Below, piece by piece: positions 53,528-62,287 of a stretch of DNA of 64,000 bases; position 1 is the first letter of the stretch; each line of letters starts with the position of its first letter. Position numbers and translations under genes: made by a program. Origin of the DNA: an uncultured Dehalococcoidia bacterium (GTDB lineage Bacteria; Chloroflexota; Dehalococcoidia; Lucifugimonadales; G958296245). The notes under the pieces were generated by a model, which saw nothing but the letters and a program-made list of their open reading frames with translations, searched no databases and had not been told where the DNA came from. Location of the stretch: the NCBI GenBank assembly GCA_958296245.1, contig OY282458.1, positions 124,001 to 188,000 on the forward strand, read 5' to 3'.

Positions 53528-54616
53528 GTGAGCAGTGAGTTGAGATTGAAGAGATTGCGCGAAAGAATGGAGGAAGAAGATCTGGAGGCGATGTTGGTAT
53601 CCAGCCCGGAGAACCGCCGTTACTTCTCCGGATTCGCCGGCTCCGCCGGGTACCTGCTGATCACCGCGTCGGACGCCGTGTTGGCAACGGACTTCCGGTA
53701 CATCGAGCAGGCCGGCAGGCAGGCCCCGGGCTACAGGGTCGAGCGCATCGCGGGCAAGCTCGACTGGTTCCCCAAGCTCGTCGAGGCCGCCGGGGTCTCC
53801 AGAGTCGGCTTCGAAGCCGACGACGTGACGGTCGCCCAGCACGAGGGCTTGGTGAAGGCCTTGGACAAAGCCGACCTCTCAGGGAAGGTGTCGCTTACCG
53901 CCGCCTCCGGGAGCATAGGCCATCTGAGGGCGAGCAAATTCGAGGGCGAGCTCGATCTGCTGCTCCGAGCAATAGAGATTACCGACCGGGCCTTCGAAGA
54001 GGCCGCACTCATGGTACGGGCCGGAACGACCGAAGCCGAGGTGGCGTGGGTCATCGAAAAGTCGATGCGCGAGCAGGGCGCGGAGGAGCTTGCCTTCAAT
54101 ACCATCGTCGGCGCGGGACGCAACGGCGCCTTGCCCCACCATCGGGCCGACGAAACGGTTATTGAGGACGGCGACCCCGTGGTCATCGACATGGGGGCGA
54201 AGTATGAGGGTTACTGTGCCGACCTGACCCGCACCATCGTCGTCGGAGAGCCGGATGAGACCTTCAAGAGGATCTACGGAACGGTCCTGAAGGCCCAGCT
54301 CACCGCCGAGCAGATGGTCAAGCCGGGGATGACCGGCGCCGAGGTCGACGCCATCTCCAGAGACATAATAGGCGAGGCCGGCCACGGGGACCACTTCGGC
54401 CACGGACTCGGGCATGGCGTTGGGCTGGCAATCCACGAGGCCCCAACGCTTGGCCCGAATTCGGAAGACACACTCGAAAACGAAATGGTGTTCACCATAG
54501 AGCCTGGCATCTACCTGCCTGAGTGGGGAGGAGTCCGCATCGAGGACATAGTCATCCTCGAGAATGGCTGCGCCCGGATACTGAGCAAGGCCCCAAAGCT
54601 CGACCTCGGCTCCTAG
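53528..54616 (+). CDS. Xaa-Pro aminopeptidase / dipeptidase (M24B)
   Basis: This 362-residue metallopeptidase releases residues next to proline. The N-terminal creatinase-like domain (RRYFSGFAGSAGYLLIT, FGFEADDVT-like VGFEADDVTV) precedes the pita-bread domain. The metal ligands are in VIDMGAKYEGYCADLTRT, HGLGHGVGLAIHEAP and FTIEPGIYLPEWGGVRIED. Start GTG 53528 has CAGGAGG at good spacing; CCGCAGCCTGATAAT lies just upstream. Confidence 0.93.
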   Translation: MSSELRLKRLRERMEEEDLEAMLVSSPENRRYFSGFAGSAGYLLITASDAVLATDFRYIEQAGRQAPGYRVERIAGKLDWFPKLVEAAGVSRVGFEADDVTVAQHEGLVKALDKADLSGKVSLTAASGSIGHLRASKFEGELDLLLRAIEITDRAFEEAALMVRAGTTEAEVAWVIEKSMREQGAEELAFNTIVGAGRNGALPHHRADETVIEDGDPVVIDMGAKYEGYCADLTRTIVVGEPDETFKRIYGTVLKAQLTAEQMVKPGMTGAEVDAISRDIIGEAGHGDHFGHGLGHGVGLAIHEAPTLGPNSEDTLENEMVFTIEPGIYLPEWGGVRIEDIVILENGCARILSKAPKLDLGS

Positions 54617-54668
54617 CGCCCGGGCTCAGGGACTCCCGACGAGCAACCTCAAAGGTTGAGCCGGCCCG

Positions 54669-56090
54669 CTACGAGACCGGCGGCAGCCGGTGGGCCCACG
54701 GCATCGCCTCCTCGAAAGCAGCCGACGCAGCCACCACCGAGGACTCGTCCCCGTGCCGGCCCACGACGTGCAACCCTATGGGGAGCCCCTCCGAGGAGAG
54801 GCCGCAAGGCAGGCTGGCAGCCGGGTTGCCGACCATGTTTATCGGAAACGTGAACGGCGTGTAGCCCCAGAACCAGTGCGCCTCCCGATCCCCTATCTCC
54901 GTCGGGGGGGTGCCCACCGGGAACGCGGTCGTAGCGGTTGTCGGGCTGAGCAATAGATCGTACCGCTCGAACACGTCCGCGAACTGGGCCTTGAGCCGGT
55001 CGACGTATCCCACAGCCTTTGAGTACTCGATCCCCGAGACCCGGCCAGCCTTCTCGAACGACTCACGCCCGTACCACGTGAGCTGGTCGATGCGGCCTTC
55101 CACCAACTGGCCGAAGGTCGCGGCGACGTTGGTCGTGAACAGACTCCAGAACGAATCGAAGGGGTCTTCCAACGCGAGGTCGACCTCCTCGACCGCGCAT
55201 CCCATGTCCTCGAAGACTCGGGCCGCCTTCCAGGACGCCTCCAGCACCTCGGAGTCCACCCCCGCGTAGCCGAAATCCGAACTCCAACCGATTCTGAGCC
55301 CGTCGACGCCCCGATCTGCGGCTGCCAGGTAGTCGTCCGGCTCGTCGCGGAGCGACGTCGGGTCCCCGGGGTGTCTGCCCGCAAGCACCTGTAGCAGCAG
55401 CGCCGAGTCCCGCACGGTCCTGCTCATCGGCCCCGACTGGCTGAACTGGTTGGCGACCTGTGCCGCCGCCCCGCCTACGAGCCGGGGCACCCGGCCTTGC
55501 GTCGGCTTGATGCCGTATACCCCGCAGAAGCTGGCCGGAATCCTGATCGACCCGCCGCCGTCGCTCCCGGAGGCCAGAGCGCACAGACCCGCCGCAACCG
55601 CGCCCCCCGCGCCGCCGCTGGAACCGCCCGTCGTGCGCGAAGTGTCCCAGGGGTTGCGGCAGTGGTCGCCCAGCAGATTCTCGTTGTGCCCCAGCAACCC
55701 CAACTCCGGGGTGTTGGTCTTGCCAAGCATGACCGCGCCGGCCCCTATGACCCGCCTCACCACCTCCGAATCGACGTCGGGCACCCGGTCCTCGAACAGC
55801 AGGGAACCGCTCGTGGTGCGGACGCCGCTCGTCATCTCGAGATCCTTGATCGACACCGGGACTCCGTGCAGAGGCCCCAGCTCGCCGCCGCCCATCACCG
55901 CATCCTCGGCGGCCTTGGCCGCCCGGAGCGCGTCCTCCGGCAGGACGGTCAGATAGCAGTTCAACTGCCGGTCGAGGCGCTCTATGCGGTCCAAGAAAGT
56001 CCTGACCGCCTCGACCGGCGAGACCTCCTTGTCGCGTATCAGAGTACGCAGCTCGGTAGCCGGTATGAAAGCCAACTCGGTATTCGTCAT
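54669..56090 (-). CDS. Amidase (amidase signature family)
   Basis: This 473-residue hydrolase has the Ser-cisSer-Lys triad: K82 in PVSIKDLEM, S157 in TTGGSSGGAGG, and nucleophile S181 in SDGGGSIRIPA. The family cleaves varied amides, and GatA-type tRNA function is not supported since GatB/C are absent. Start ATG with AGGAGGAAGAG upstream. A 15-bp direct repeat CTATGCGTATGCGCC (twice, 56100-56129) sits right behind the ribosome site. Confidence 0.9.
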   Translation of the reverse strand: MTNTELAFIPATELRTLIRDKEVSPVEAVRTFLDRIERLDRQLNCYLTVLPEDALRAAKAAEDAVMGGGELGPLHGVPVSIKDLEMTSGVRTTSGSLLFEDRVPDVDSEVVRRVIGAGAVMLGKTNTPELGLLGHNENLLGDHCRNPWDTSRTTGGSSGGAGGAVAAGLCALASGSDGGGSIRIPASFCGVYGIKPTQGRVPRLVGGAAAQVANQFSQSGPMSRTVRDSALLLQVLAGRHPGDPTSLRDEPDDYLAAADRGVDGLRIGWSSDFGYAGVDSEVLEASWKAARVFEDMGCAVEEVDLALEDPFDSFWSLFTTNVAATFGQLVEGRIDQLTWYGRESFEKAGRVSGIEYSKAVGYVDRLKAQFADVFERYDLLLSPTTATTAFPVGTPPTEIGDREAHWFWGYTPFTFPINMVGNPAASLPCGLSSEGLPIGLHVVGRHGDESSVVAASAAFEEAMPWAHRLPPVS

Positions 56091-56130
56091 CTCTTCCTCC
56101 TATGCGTATGCGCCCTATGCGTATGCGCCG

Positions 56131-56337
56131 CCGGTCGGCGTAGCCCCTATAAAGCAGACGGCTTTGATTCCCACCCGCCCGCCCCTTGGTAACTGGGGGC
56201 ACAGCCCCCAGACTCCCCTGACAGAGGGGAGAACCTTGCGAGCACGGCTCGGCCACCTCTGGACTGCCCCAGGCCACCCTGCCGAAGTGGAGAACTTCTC
56301 TGGACTTCCCCTCGGGTCTCACAGAGTCCGAACAGCT
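56131..56337 (-). repeat. Dispersed TIR element, copy I (one end lost)
   Basis: In reverse orientation it has GTCGGCGTAGCCCCTATAAA, the perfect hairpin CTGGGGGCACAGCCCCCAG and the terminal repeat CTCACAGAGTCCGAACAG (56318-56335). The other terminus is replaced by the 15-bp direct repeat next to the amidase gene. Confidence 0.8.
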
Positions 56338-56425
56338 TCCCCTTACCCAGGGATTCGACCTCGGTTGGCCCGCACGGATATAATACACCTAGGCCCGCCC
56401 GTTCCGAGCGGCGGAGGGGCCGGCG

Positions 56426-56824
56426 ATGCGGAGGTATGGACCCGCCCCGATGGCCAAAGTCAAGGTGATGTACTGGAAGGAGATCCCGGTACAGATCAAG
56501 GCGGAAGACGAGTGGGGAGAAGTCTCGATCATGCTGGACGACCGGTTCCAACAGGGCGTCGACTCCGTGTCGATGCTTGACGGCGGCACCAGCTCCGAGG
56601 ACTACATGATGGGCTGGCAGTGGGGGCCGCCCGTCAACGTGCTCGGCGACGCCCGAGACTCCGCCCAGGAGATGGCGGAGCGCTTCAACGAGAGGTTCCC
56701 CCGCGACTTCGTCGCGCGAATACGCGACCTCCACCTCTCCGGCGACCGCGACCCCCGACCCGGCGCGATAGACCACTGGATTGACGATGACTCAGACGAT
56801 CACGGCCCACGCGACGCTCCCTGA
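56426..56824 (+). CDS. 'Virulence factor' PF13769-like small protein
   Basis: The 132-residue product resembles the PF13769 'virulence factor' family, a misleading name without a known reaction. The core reads VKVMYWKEIPVQIKAED, IMLDDRFQQGVDSVSM and SEDYMMGWQWGP. GGAGG sits 8 nt before ATG 56426; the conserved part begins at ATG 56450, an alternative start. It overlaps the homocysteine methyltransferase gene, suggesting a role in methyl transfer. Confidence 0.75.
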   Translation: MRRYGPAPMAKVKVMYWKEIPVQIKAEDEWGEVSIMLDDRFQQGVDSVSMLDGGTSSEDYMMGWQWGPPVNVLGDARDSAQEMAERFNERFPRDFVARIRDLHLSGDRDPRPGAIDHWIDDDSDDHGPRDAP

Positions 56825-57686
56825 GCGCATTGCAGCCGGCGAGACCCTCATATCCGACGGCGCGACCGGCACCTGGCTGCAGGCGCACGGACTGGAGCCG
56901 GGAGGGTGCCCCGAGGAGTTCAACGCCACCCGTCCTGAGCTTGTGCGGCAGATGGCCCGCGAATACTTCGAAGCCGGCTCCGACATGGTGCTCACCGCTT
57001 CGTTCGGCGGCTCCAAATTCATGCTGGACAAGTACGGCCACGGGGGGCGTGTCCGCGAGCTGAACCGCCTCGCGGCAGAGCACGCCAAGAGCCAGGCCCC
57101 GGCGGGCCGCTTCGTGGCCGGCTCCGTCGGCCCCACGGGCGAGTTCCTACAGCCCCTCGGCGACGTCAGCGAGTCCGAAATGCTGGACGCCTTCGCCGAG
57201 CAGATAACCGCCCTCGAAGAGGGGGGCGCCGACGCCGTCGTCATCGAGACGATGTTCGCCATCGAGGAATCCAAGCTCGCCGTCAGGGCGGCTACGGAGA
57301 ACACCGCGCTGACGGTGATAACGACGATGACCTTCAGCAAAGGCCCCCGAGGCTTCTTCACCATGATGGGCGTATCACCCGAGCGGGCCGCCCGCGACCT
57401 CGCGGAGGCCGGCGCCGACGTGGTGGGCGCCAACTGCGGCAACGGGATCGAGGCAATGATCGAGCTCGCGCGCCAGATGAGAAACGCGACCGACGCCCCG
57501 ATGCTGGTCCACTCCAACGCCGGCATCCCGGAAATACGCCAGGGACAGATCGTCTACCCGGAGACGCCGGAATTCATGGCCCCGCGGTTCGAGGAGATGG
57601 CCGCCGGCGGCGTGAACATCATCGGCGGCTGCTGCGGCACGACGCCCAAGCACATCCGCGCCATCTCAGGATCACTGAGTAGATGA
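56781..57686 (+). CDS. Homocysteine S-methyltransferase family protein
   Basis: This 301-residue zinc enzyme of the Hcy-binding domain family transfers methyl groups to homocysteine or a related thiol. It has LISDGATGTWLQAHGLEPG, VGPTGEFLQPLGD, the zinc cysteine in VGANCGNG, and GGCCGTTPKHI. No cobalamin-binding domain is attached. TTG 56781 or ATG 56787 could start it; both overlap the previous gene by about 40 nt. It resembles the first module of MetH standing alone. Confidence 0.9.
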   Translation: MTMTQTITAHATLPERIAAGETLISDGATGTWLQAHGLEPGGCPEEFNATRPELVRQMAREYFEAGSDMVLTASFGGSKFMLDKYGHGGRVRELNRLAAEHAKSQAPAGRFVAGSVGPTGEFLQPLGDVSESEMLDAFAEQITALEEGGADAVVIETMFAIEESKLAVRAATENTALTVITTMTFSKGPRGFFTMMGVSPERAARDLAEAGADVVGANCGNGIEAMIELARQMRNATDAPMLVHSNAGIPEIRQGQIVYPETPEFMAPRFEEMAAGGVNIIGGCCGTTPKHIRAISGSLSR

Positions 57687-57699
57687 CGGGAGATAGCAG

Positions 57700-58365
57700 A
57701 TGACCGAGGCAGAGACACCACATATCCGCGCGGTCGACGTCATCGAGCGGTACGGGCGATGCTTGGAGCTTGTGACGATGGACCCCAACTTCCACGAGAT
57801 TACCGTCGGCCTCTACGTGAAGGACGACGTGGCCACGGCGTGGACATTCAGCCGGATGCCCGGGGTCGAGGACAGGATCGCGCAGATACGCGGCCAACTC
57901 GTCAGGCTGGGCGGCATGGAGCCGGTGGAGGGTATGCGCAACCAGGCGAGGCTCCCGTGCGGGCAGATCCACGACCAACCCCTCCGGTTCCTGATCAGAC
58001 AGGCCGTCGAGAAGCCGCCCGACCATGCCCCGCCGGAGGGCCGGGTCAAGGACCTCCGGTCGGGGCTGATGCTGGGATTCGAGGCTGAGGAGGACGGCCG
58101 CTGGGTATACCGCATCACGGCGGAAGGCGAGGCGCGCAACAAGTCGATGCGCCTCAGAGCCGCCACCAACGGCCTCGTGCGCTACGGCCAGATGCAGAAG
58201 GCCGGCGACGGCGCGAGCTTCGAATGCGGCTACCGGCACGACGCCCTAATCTCCCTCGTCCTCCCCTACGCCCGCAACGTGACCGGCACCCAGGACATGC
58301 TCGAGACCGACGCCCTGCGCGGCCAGATGACCACCGGCACCCTGGGCTTCAGCCCGCCGACGTAA
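57700..58365 (+). CDS. Protein of unknown function, 221 aa
   Basis: I do not recognise this protein. It is mixed alpha/beta and charged, without signal or membrane segments. It includes GRCLELVTMDPNFHEITVGL early, LPCGQIHDQPLRFLIRQAVE in the middle, and VLPYARNVTGTQDMLE towards the end. It is 13 nt after the homocysteine methyltransferase gene, preceded by GGGAGAT, so it likely belongs to the same operon. Confidence 0.6.
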   Translation: MTEAETPHIRAVDVIERYGRCLELVTMDPNFHEITVGLYVKDDVATAWTFSRMPGVEDRIAQIRGQLVRLGGMEPVEGMRNQARLPCGQIHDQPLRFLIRQAVEKPPDHAPPEGRVKDLRSGLMLGFEAEEDGRWVYRITAEGEARNKSMRLRAATNGLVRYGQMQKAGDGASFECGYRHDALISLVLPYARNVTGTQDMLETDALRGQMTTGTLGFSPPT

Positions 58366-58380
58366 CAAGCATGGGGATAC

Positions 58381-60042
58381 ATGGCTACGAATCTCATATA
58401 TGAAAACTTGACAACGGCGCTCCACGAAGCCGCCGACGCGCTCGCCGAAGGCGACTCGCAGCGCCGCGCCCTGAACGTGGGTAAGGCTGCCGGCCTCGTC
58501 CTCGCGGCGGATCTGCCCGGCATCGAGTCGGACGACCTGTTCGATAGGCTCTCCGATGCGTTCGAGAACGAGGATGCCGGCGCGCTCGACGAGATTCGCA
58601 AGTCCGTGGCTTGCCTTGCCGATAGTTGTGAAACGGACGACGCGGAGAGCGGCTCGCGGCGTTATCCCGCTTGGGACGAGTACGGCTCCGCGCTCAACGA
58701 GGCGCTAGAAGCCAGGAACGCGGGCGATAGTGTGCGCTACTCGCTTATGATTGGGCTCGTGTCGGGCATGATGTTCGAAGACGGCGGCCCCCGGTACGAG
58801 GATGAGACTATTCTCGCCAAGATTGTCAGGGGTTACGAGACCGACTCACCGGAGCTGCTCCAGGAGTCCCAACGCCGCATATCGTTCGGCATACGGATGA
58901 CAGCGCCGATAGGAGCGGTTCCCGACGAAGAGTTGGACTCTCAGCTGAGCATGATACAGCGAGTGCAGAACTTCGGTCTGCGCATTGCGCGCGGCGGCGA
59001 CGAGTCGGTCAGGCTGCCGACGTCCACGATAATCAACCAGGCATTGCTAAGGCAGGCACAAACGAGGAGGAAACCAGTGACTACGAAGCAAGAGTTGTCG
59101 ACCATCAAGAGCGTTGACCTTAAAGATGTCTGGGAACACGAGGCGCGTAATTTTACCCCCTGGATCTCCGATCACATATCCGAGCTTGGGGAAGCTCTGG
59201 GGTTGGAGGAGCTCGAGTCGCGGGAAACTGAAGCGCCGGTAGGCGGTTTCAAGTTGGACATCCTAGCGCATGACATGGAACGTAAGCGACCCGTGATCAT
59301 CGAGAATCAACTGGGCGAGACCGACCATTCCCACCTCGGCCAGCTGCTCACCTACGCGGCCGGCTATGAGGCGAACGTGGTCGTATGGATCGCGGGGAAG
59401 TTCAAGGACGAGCACAGGGAGGCTCTCGATCTGCTCAACCGGCGCACCGACGAAGAGACCGAATTCTTCGGTGTCGTCATCGAGGTCTGGAAGATCGACG
59501 GATCACGCCCGGCCCCGCACTTCAAAGTCGTATCAGCTCCGAACGATTGGCAAAAGACTAACAAGCAACCACCCAGCACATCCCCAAAGGGCGAACAGTT
59601 CCGCGCCTTTTGGCAAAGCTTGATGGTCAAACTGGGAGAAGAGCACAAAACGCACAAGGCGCCACCGGAAAACTGGTACTCTAGTTCCTCCGGCGTTTCC
59701 GGGGCCTCCTATATCTGCTTCGTCAGCGGAAAAGCTACTAAGGGAAAAGCCAGGGTAGAGCTCTATCTTGATAGCGACAAGACCAAGAACAAACAACGTT
59801 TTCACTCGCTGGAGAAGAGCAAAGAAGAAATCGAGTCCGCTATTGGGGGCGAGCTTAATTGGGAACGCTTGGATGATAAGATCGCTTGCCGCATATCGGC
59901 GGCGCGTGCGGGTTCCATTGGCGACGACGAAAAGACCCTGGAAGAGATACGCGGCTGGATGATAGAGAAAATGCGAGCGTTCAAGCGGGTGTTCGGCCCA
60001 AAGCTGGACGAATTGAAGGCAGCCGAGGCATCGCAGGAATGA
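58381..60042 (+). CDS. DUF4268 PD-(D/E)XK nuclease-like protein with N-terminal helical repeats
   Basis: The 553-residue product has two parts. Residues 1-220 are two related helical repeats (ALHEAADALAEGDSQRRALN and ALNEALEARNAGDSVRYSLM). Residues 233-553 are a DUF4268-type protein: VWEHEARNFTPWISDHI, then a PD-(D/E)XK-like core with GGFKLDILAHD and PVIIENQLGETDHSHLGQLL (D, E-x-Q), and a C-terminal domain. At GTG 59077, where DUF4268 proteins usually begin, AGGAGG lies 6 nt upstream, so a separate 321-residue product is likely. Base use is less GC-rich in the second half. Its role may be DNA defence, unproven. The stop overlaps the next gene as ATGA. Confidence 0.75.
   Translation: MATNLIYENLTTALHEAADALAEGDSQRRALNVGKAAGLVLAADLPGIESDDLFDRLSDAFENEDAGALDEIRKSVACLADSCETDDAESGSRRYPAWDEYGSALNEALEARNAGDSVRYSLMIGLVSGMMFEDGGPRYEDETILAKIVRGYETDSPELLQESQRRISFGIRMTAPIGAVPDEELDSQLSMIQRVQNFGLRIARGGDESVRLPTSTIINQALLRQAQTRRKPVTTKQELSTIKSVDLKDVWEHEARNFTPWISDHISELGEALGLEELESRETEAPVGGFKLDILAHDMERKRPVIIENQLGETDHSHLGQLLTYAAGYEANVVVWIAGKFKDEHREALDLLNRRTDEETEFFGVVIEVWKIDGSRPAPHFKVVSAPNDWQKTNKQPPSTSPKGEQFRAFWQSLMVKLGEEHKTHKAPPENWYSSSSGVSGASYICFVSGKATKGKARVELYLDSDKTKNKQRFHSLEKSKEEIESAIGGELNWERLDDKIACRISAARAGSIGDDEKTLEEIRGWMIEKMRAFKRVFGPKLDELKAAEASQE
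59077..60042 (+). CDS. Putative internal-start product: DUF4268 protein alone
   Basis: This lies in the same frame as the larger gene. AGGAGG (59065-59070) followed by AAACCA and GTG is the best ribosome site in this region. The product TTKQELSTIKSVDLKDVWEH matches where stand-alone DUF4268 proteins start, as I recall the family. Either two proteins are made, or two formerly separate genes are joined without a stop. Confidence 0.5.
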   Translation: MTTKQELSTIKSVDLKDVWEHEARNFTPWISDHISELGEALGLEELESRETEAPVGGFKLDILAHDMERKRPVIIENQLGETDHSHLGQLLTYAAGYEANVVVWIAGKFKDEHREALDLLNRRTDEETEFFGVVIEVWKIDGSRPAPHFKVVSAPNDWQKTNKQPPSTSPKGEQFRAFWQSLMVKLGEEHKTHKAPPENWYSSSSGVSGASYICFVSGKATKGKARVELYLDSDKTKNKQRFHSLEKSKEEIESAIGGELNWERLDDKIACRISAARAGSIGDDEKTLEEIRGWMIEKMRAFKRVFGPKLDELKAAEASQE

Positions 60043-60344
60043 GCGCTATGACACAGGCAGGCGAGGGCCCGTCCCTTGCCGTCGAGGACAGCGTCATTCA
60101 CAGCGACCCTGAGATCATGAGTGGTACGCCCGTGTTCAAGAGGACTCGTCTGCTGGTTAAGAATCTGTTCGACTACTTGGCTGCGGGATATAGTCTGGAC
60201 GTTTTCTTGGACCACTTCCCGACTGCAGATCGAGGCCAGGCCGTGAGGGCGCTTGAGATGGCGCGGGCGGCCCTGGAGAGAGACGCATATGAAACGCGGA
60301 CAAGTCACGTACGTACCGGGCCGGTAACCCGAGATCTGCAATAG
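60039..60344 (+). CDS. DUF433 domain protein (antitoxin-like)
   Basis: This 101-residue protein has the DUF433 winged-helix signature: HSDPEIMSGTPVFKRTRLLV, then LFDYLAAGYSLDVFLDHFPT and a helix. DUF433 often pairs with a DUF5615 PIN-like toxin; none is here. Start ATG 60039 overlaps the stop of the DUF4268 gene as ATGA, so the two are translationally coupled, suggesting a regulator or antitoxin for the nuclease-like partner. Confidence 0.82.
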   Translation: MSAMTQAGEGPSLAVEDSVIHSDPEIMSGTPVFKRTRLLVKNLFDYLAAGYSLDVFLDHFPTADRGQAVRALEMARAALERDAYETRTSHVRTGPVTRDLQ

Positions 60345-60360
60345 CCCCAAGGAGGCGCGC

Positions 60361-61014
60361 ATGTTCGACCCAGACAAGATCGCCGCCGCTGTAATCACAG
60401 GCCACCACGAATACGACGTGGTGGGGCTCCAGACGCTCTTCAGAGGCATCCCCGAAATAGACGCCTACCCGCAGAACATGGAGGACTTCGTCACCGACAC
60501 CGGCAACGCCCGAAGCCGGTACGACGTGGTGGCCTTCTACAACTACCATCTGCCGACGCCGGAAGCGGAGTTCGACGGCAGGATGAAGGCGGCCCTGGAC
60601 GAACTCGGCGAGACAGGCCAAGGGATACTGGTGCTGCACCACGCCATCGTCGCGTTCACGGACTGGGGCCGCTGGGACGACGTATGCGGCATGACCGGCA
60701 GAAAGCCCACCGGCGGCGCCGCCGACCAACGGATGCGCGTCGAGGTCGCCAACCCCGGCCATCCCATAACCCGCGGCCTCGCCCCGTGGGAGATAATCGA
60801 CGAGTTCTACACTATGGACGACCCCGGCGAGGGGAATGAAGTCCTGCTGACGACCGACCACCCAGGGAGTATGCGCGCCATCGCTTGGACCAGGACGTTC
60901 GGCAAGTCCCGCGTCCTCTGCTACCAGAACGGTCACGACGCCCAGGCCTTCACCAACCCCAACTTCCGCACCGTATTGGGCCGCGGCCTCCAATGGCTGG
61001 CTGGCAGGATATGA
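60361..61014 (+). CDS. ThuA-like domain protein (trehalose utilisation family)
   Basis: This 217-residue protein has the class I glutamine amidotransferase-like ThuA fold. Marks are AAVITGHHEYDVVGLQTLF, YDVVAFYNYHLPTPE, GILVLHHAIVAFTDW with conserved His, HPITRGLAPWEIIDEFYTM and FGKSRVLCYQNGHDAQAF. The family is linked to sugar metabolism, but a direct reaction is unproven. AAGGAGG precedes the ATG. It sits in the methyl-transfer cluster, 16 nt after the DUF433 gene. Confidence 0.85.
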   Translation: MFDPDKIAAAVITGHHEYDVVGLQTLFRGIPEIDAYPQNMEDFVTDTGNARSRYDVVAFYNYHLPTPEAEFDGRMKAALDELGETGQGILVLHHAIVAFTDWGRWDDVCGMTGRKPTGGAADQRMRVEVANPGHPITRGLAPWEIIDEFYTMDDPGEGNEVLLTTDHPGSMRAIAWTRTFGKSRVLCYQNGHDAQAFTNPNFRTVLGRGLQWLAGRI

Positions 61015-61126
61015 TCTAACAGTCATGCGCGCCTGTAGCCGCTGATGCCGGCAGTGTCGAAGCCCTGGGAGACTTGAAACGCGGAGAGAGCTTCCGCGTC
61101 CAGGCCGAATAACAAGGAGGCGTCCC

Positions 61127-62191
61127 ATGCCACCCACCGAGACCATGACCCCCCGCGAGCGGGTGATGAGCGCCTTGGCCGGAGGACCCGTGGACCGGCC
61201 CCCTGTCTCCAACCCGACCAACGTCGCCACCGTCGAGCTCATGGACATGGTCGACGCCCCGTTCCCCGACGCCTGTAGAGTCCCGGAGCTGAACGCCCGA
61301 CTGGCCGCCACCGGCTACACCGAACTGGGCTTCGACTCCATCATGCCGTACTTCACCATCATCCAGGAGTCGTCCGCCCTGGGCTGCGAGATGCAGTGGG
61401 AACAGAAGGACAACTGGCCCACCGTGCGGATGAGCAACCCCATCTGGAAGGGGCCCGAAGACGTCAAGATACCCCCAGGCTTCCTGGAGCACCCCGACGC
61501 CGTCACCGTTACACGATCCATAGAGATGCTCAAGAAGGACTACGGCAGCCAGGTGGCCGTCATCGGCAAGACCATGGGGCCTTGGACCCTCGCCTACCAC
61601 GTCTTCGGGGTCGAGCCCTTCCTCCTGATGACCATCGACGACCCGGACATGACCATGCGATGCCTTGACGCCCTCAAGGAGATCTCGGTGCTGTTCGGCC
61701 AAGCCCAGATCGACGCCGGGGCCGACGCCCTCACGTTCCCCGACCACGCGACCGGCGACCTCGTCAGCGGCGAGTACTACAGGCGCTTCCTCCTGGAGAT
61801 ACACCGGGAAATGGTCGAGCGCCTGCCCGTGCCGCTGATCCTCCACATCTGCGGCAACACACTCGACCGCATGGGATACATCGCCCAGAGCAACATGGCC
61901 GCCTTCCACTTCGACTCCAAGAACGACCCCGCGCTGGCTATGGAAGCGGTGGCCGGAGGGATCAGACTCGTAGGCAACGTCAACAACCCGGAGACACTTT
62001 ACGCCCGCGGTCCGGCCGAGGTGCGCGCCGAGGTCTACCGGTGCCTGGAAGCCGGCGTGCAGTTGATCGCGCCCGAATGCGCCATCCCCTTGGCCTCCAA
62101 GCTGGAAAACCTGCTGGAGATACCCAAAGCCGTGCGGGACTGGTGCGATGAACGCCGCCCCGGGCCATCCCCGGGACAACCGCCTGCATGA
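61127..62191 (+). CDS. Uroporphyrinogen decarboxylase family methyltransferase (MtaA/CmuA-like)
   Basis: This 354-residue TIM-barrel protein is similar to the corrinoid methyltransferases MtaA/MtbA. It has RERVMSALAGGPVDRPPVSN, IGKTMGPWTLAYHVFG, DALTFPDHATGDLVS and LHICGNTLDRM, where His and Cys can bind zinc for thiol activation, and LVGNVNNPETLYARG. True HemE lacks this HxC. It likely moves methyl groups between a corrinoid protein and a thiol or amine. ACAAGGAGG is upstream. Confidence 0.85.
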   Translation: MPPTETMTPRERVMSALAGGPVDRPPVSNPTNVATVELMDMVDAPFPDACRVPELNARLAATGYTELGFDSIMPYFTIIQESSALGCEMQWEQKDNWPTVRMSNPIWKGPEDVKIPPGFLEHPDAVTVTRSIEMLKKDYGSQVAVIGKTMGPWTLAYHVFGVEPFLLMTIDDPDMTMRCLDALKEISVLFGQAQIDAGADALTFPDHATGDLVSGEYYRRFLLEIHREMVERLPVPLILHICGNTLDRMGYIAQSNMAAFHFDSKNDPALAMEAVAGGIRLVGNVNNPETLYARGPAEVRAEVYRCLEAGVQLIAPECAIPLASKLENLLEIPKAVRDWCDERRPGPSPGQPPA

Positions 62192-62287
62192 TGCCCCCGG
62201 CTCTCGGGCCGCTGCACGACCACCCCAACGGCATGACATGATCCATCCAGCTACGCGGTCGGAAACAGCCCCTGAACGGAGGGTCTG

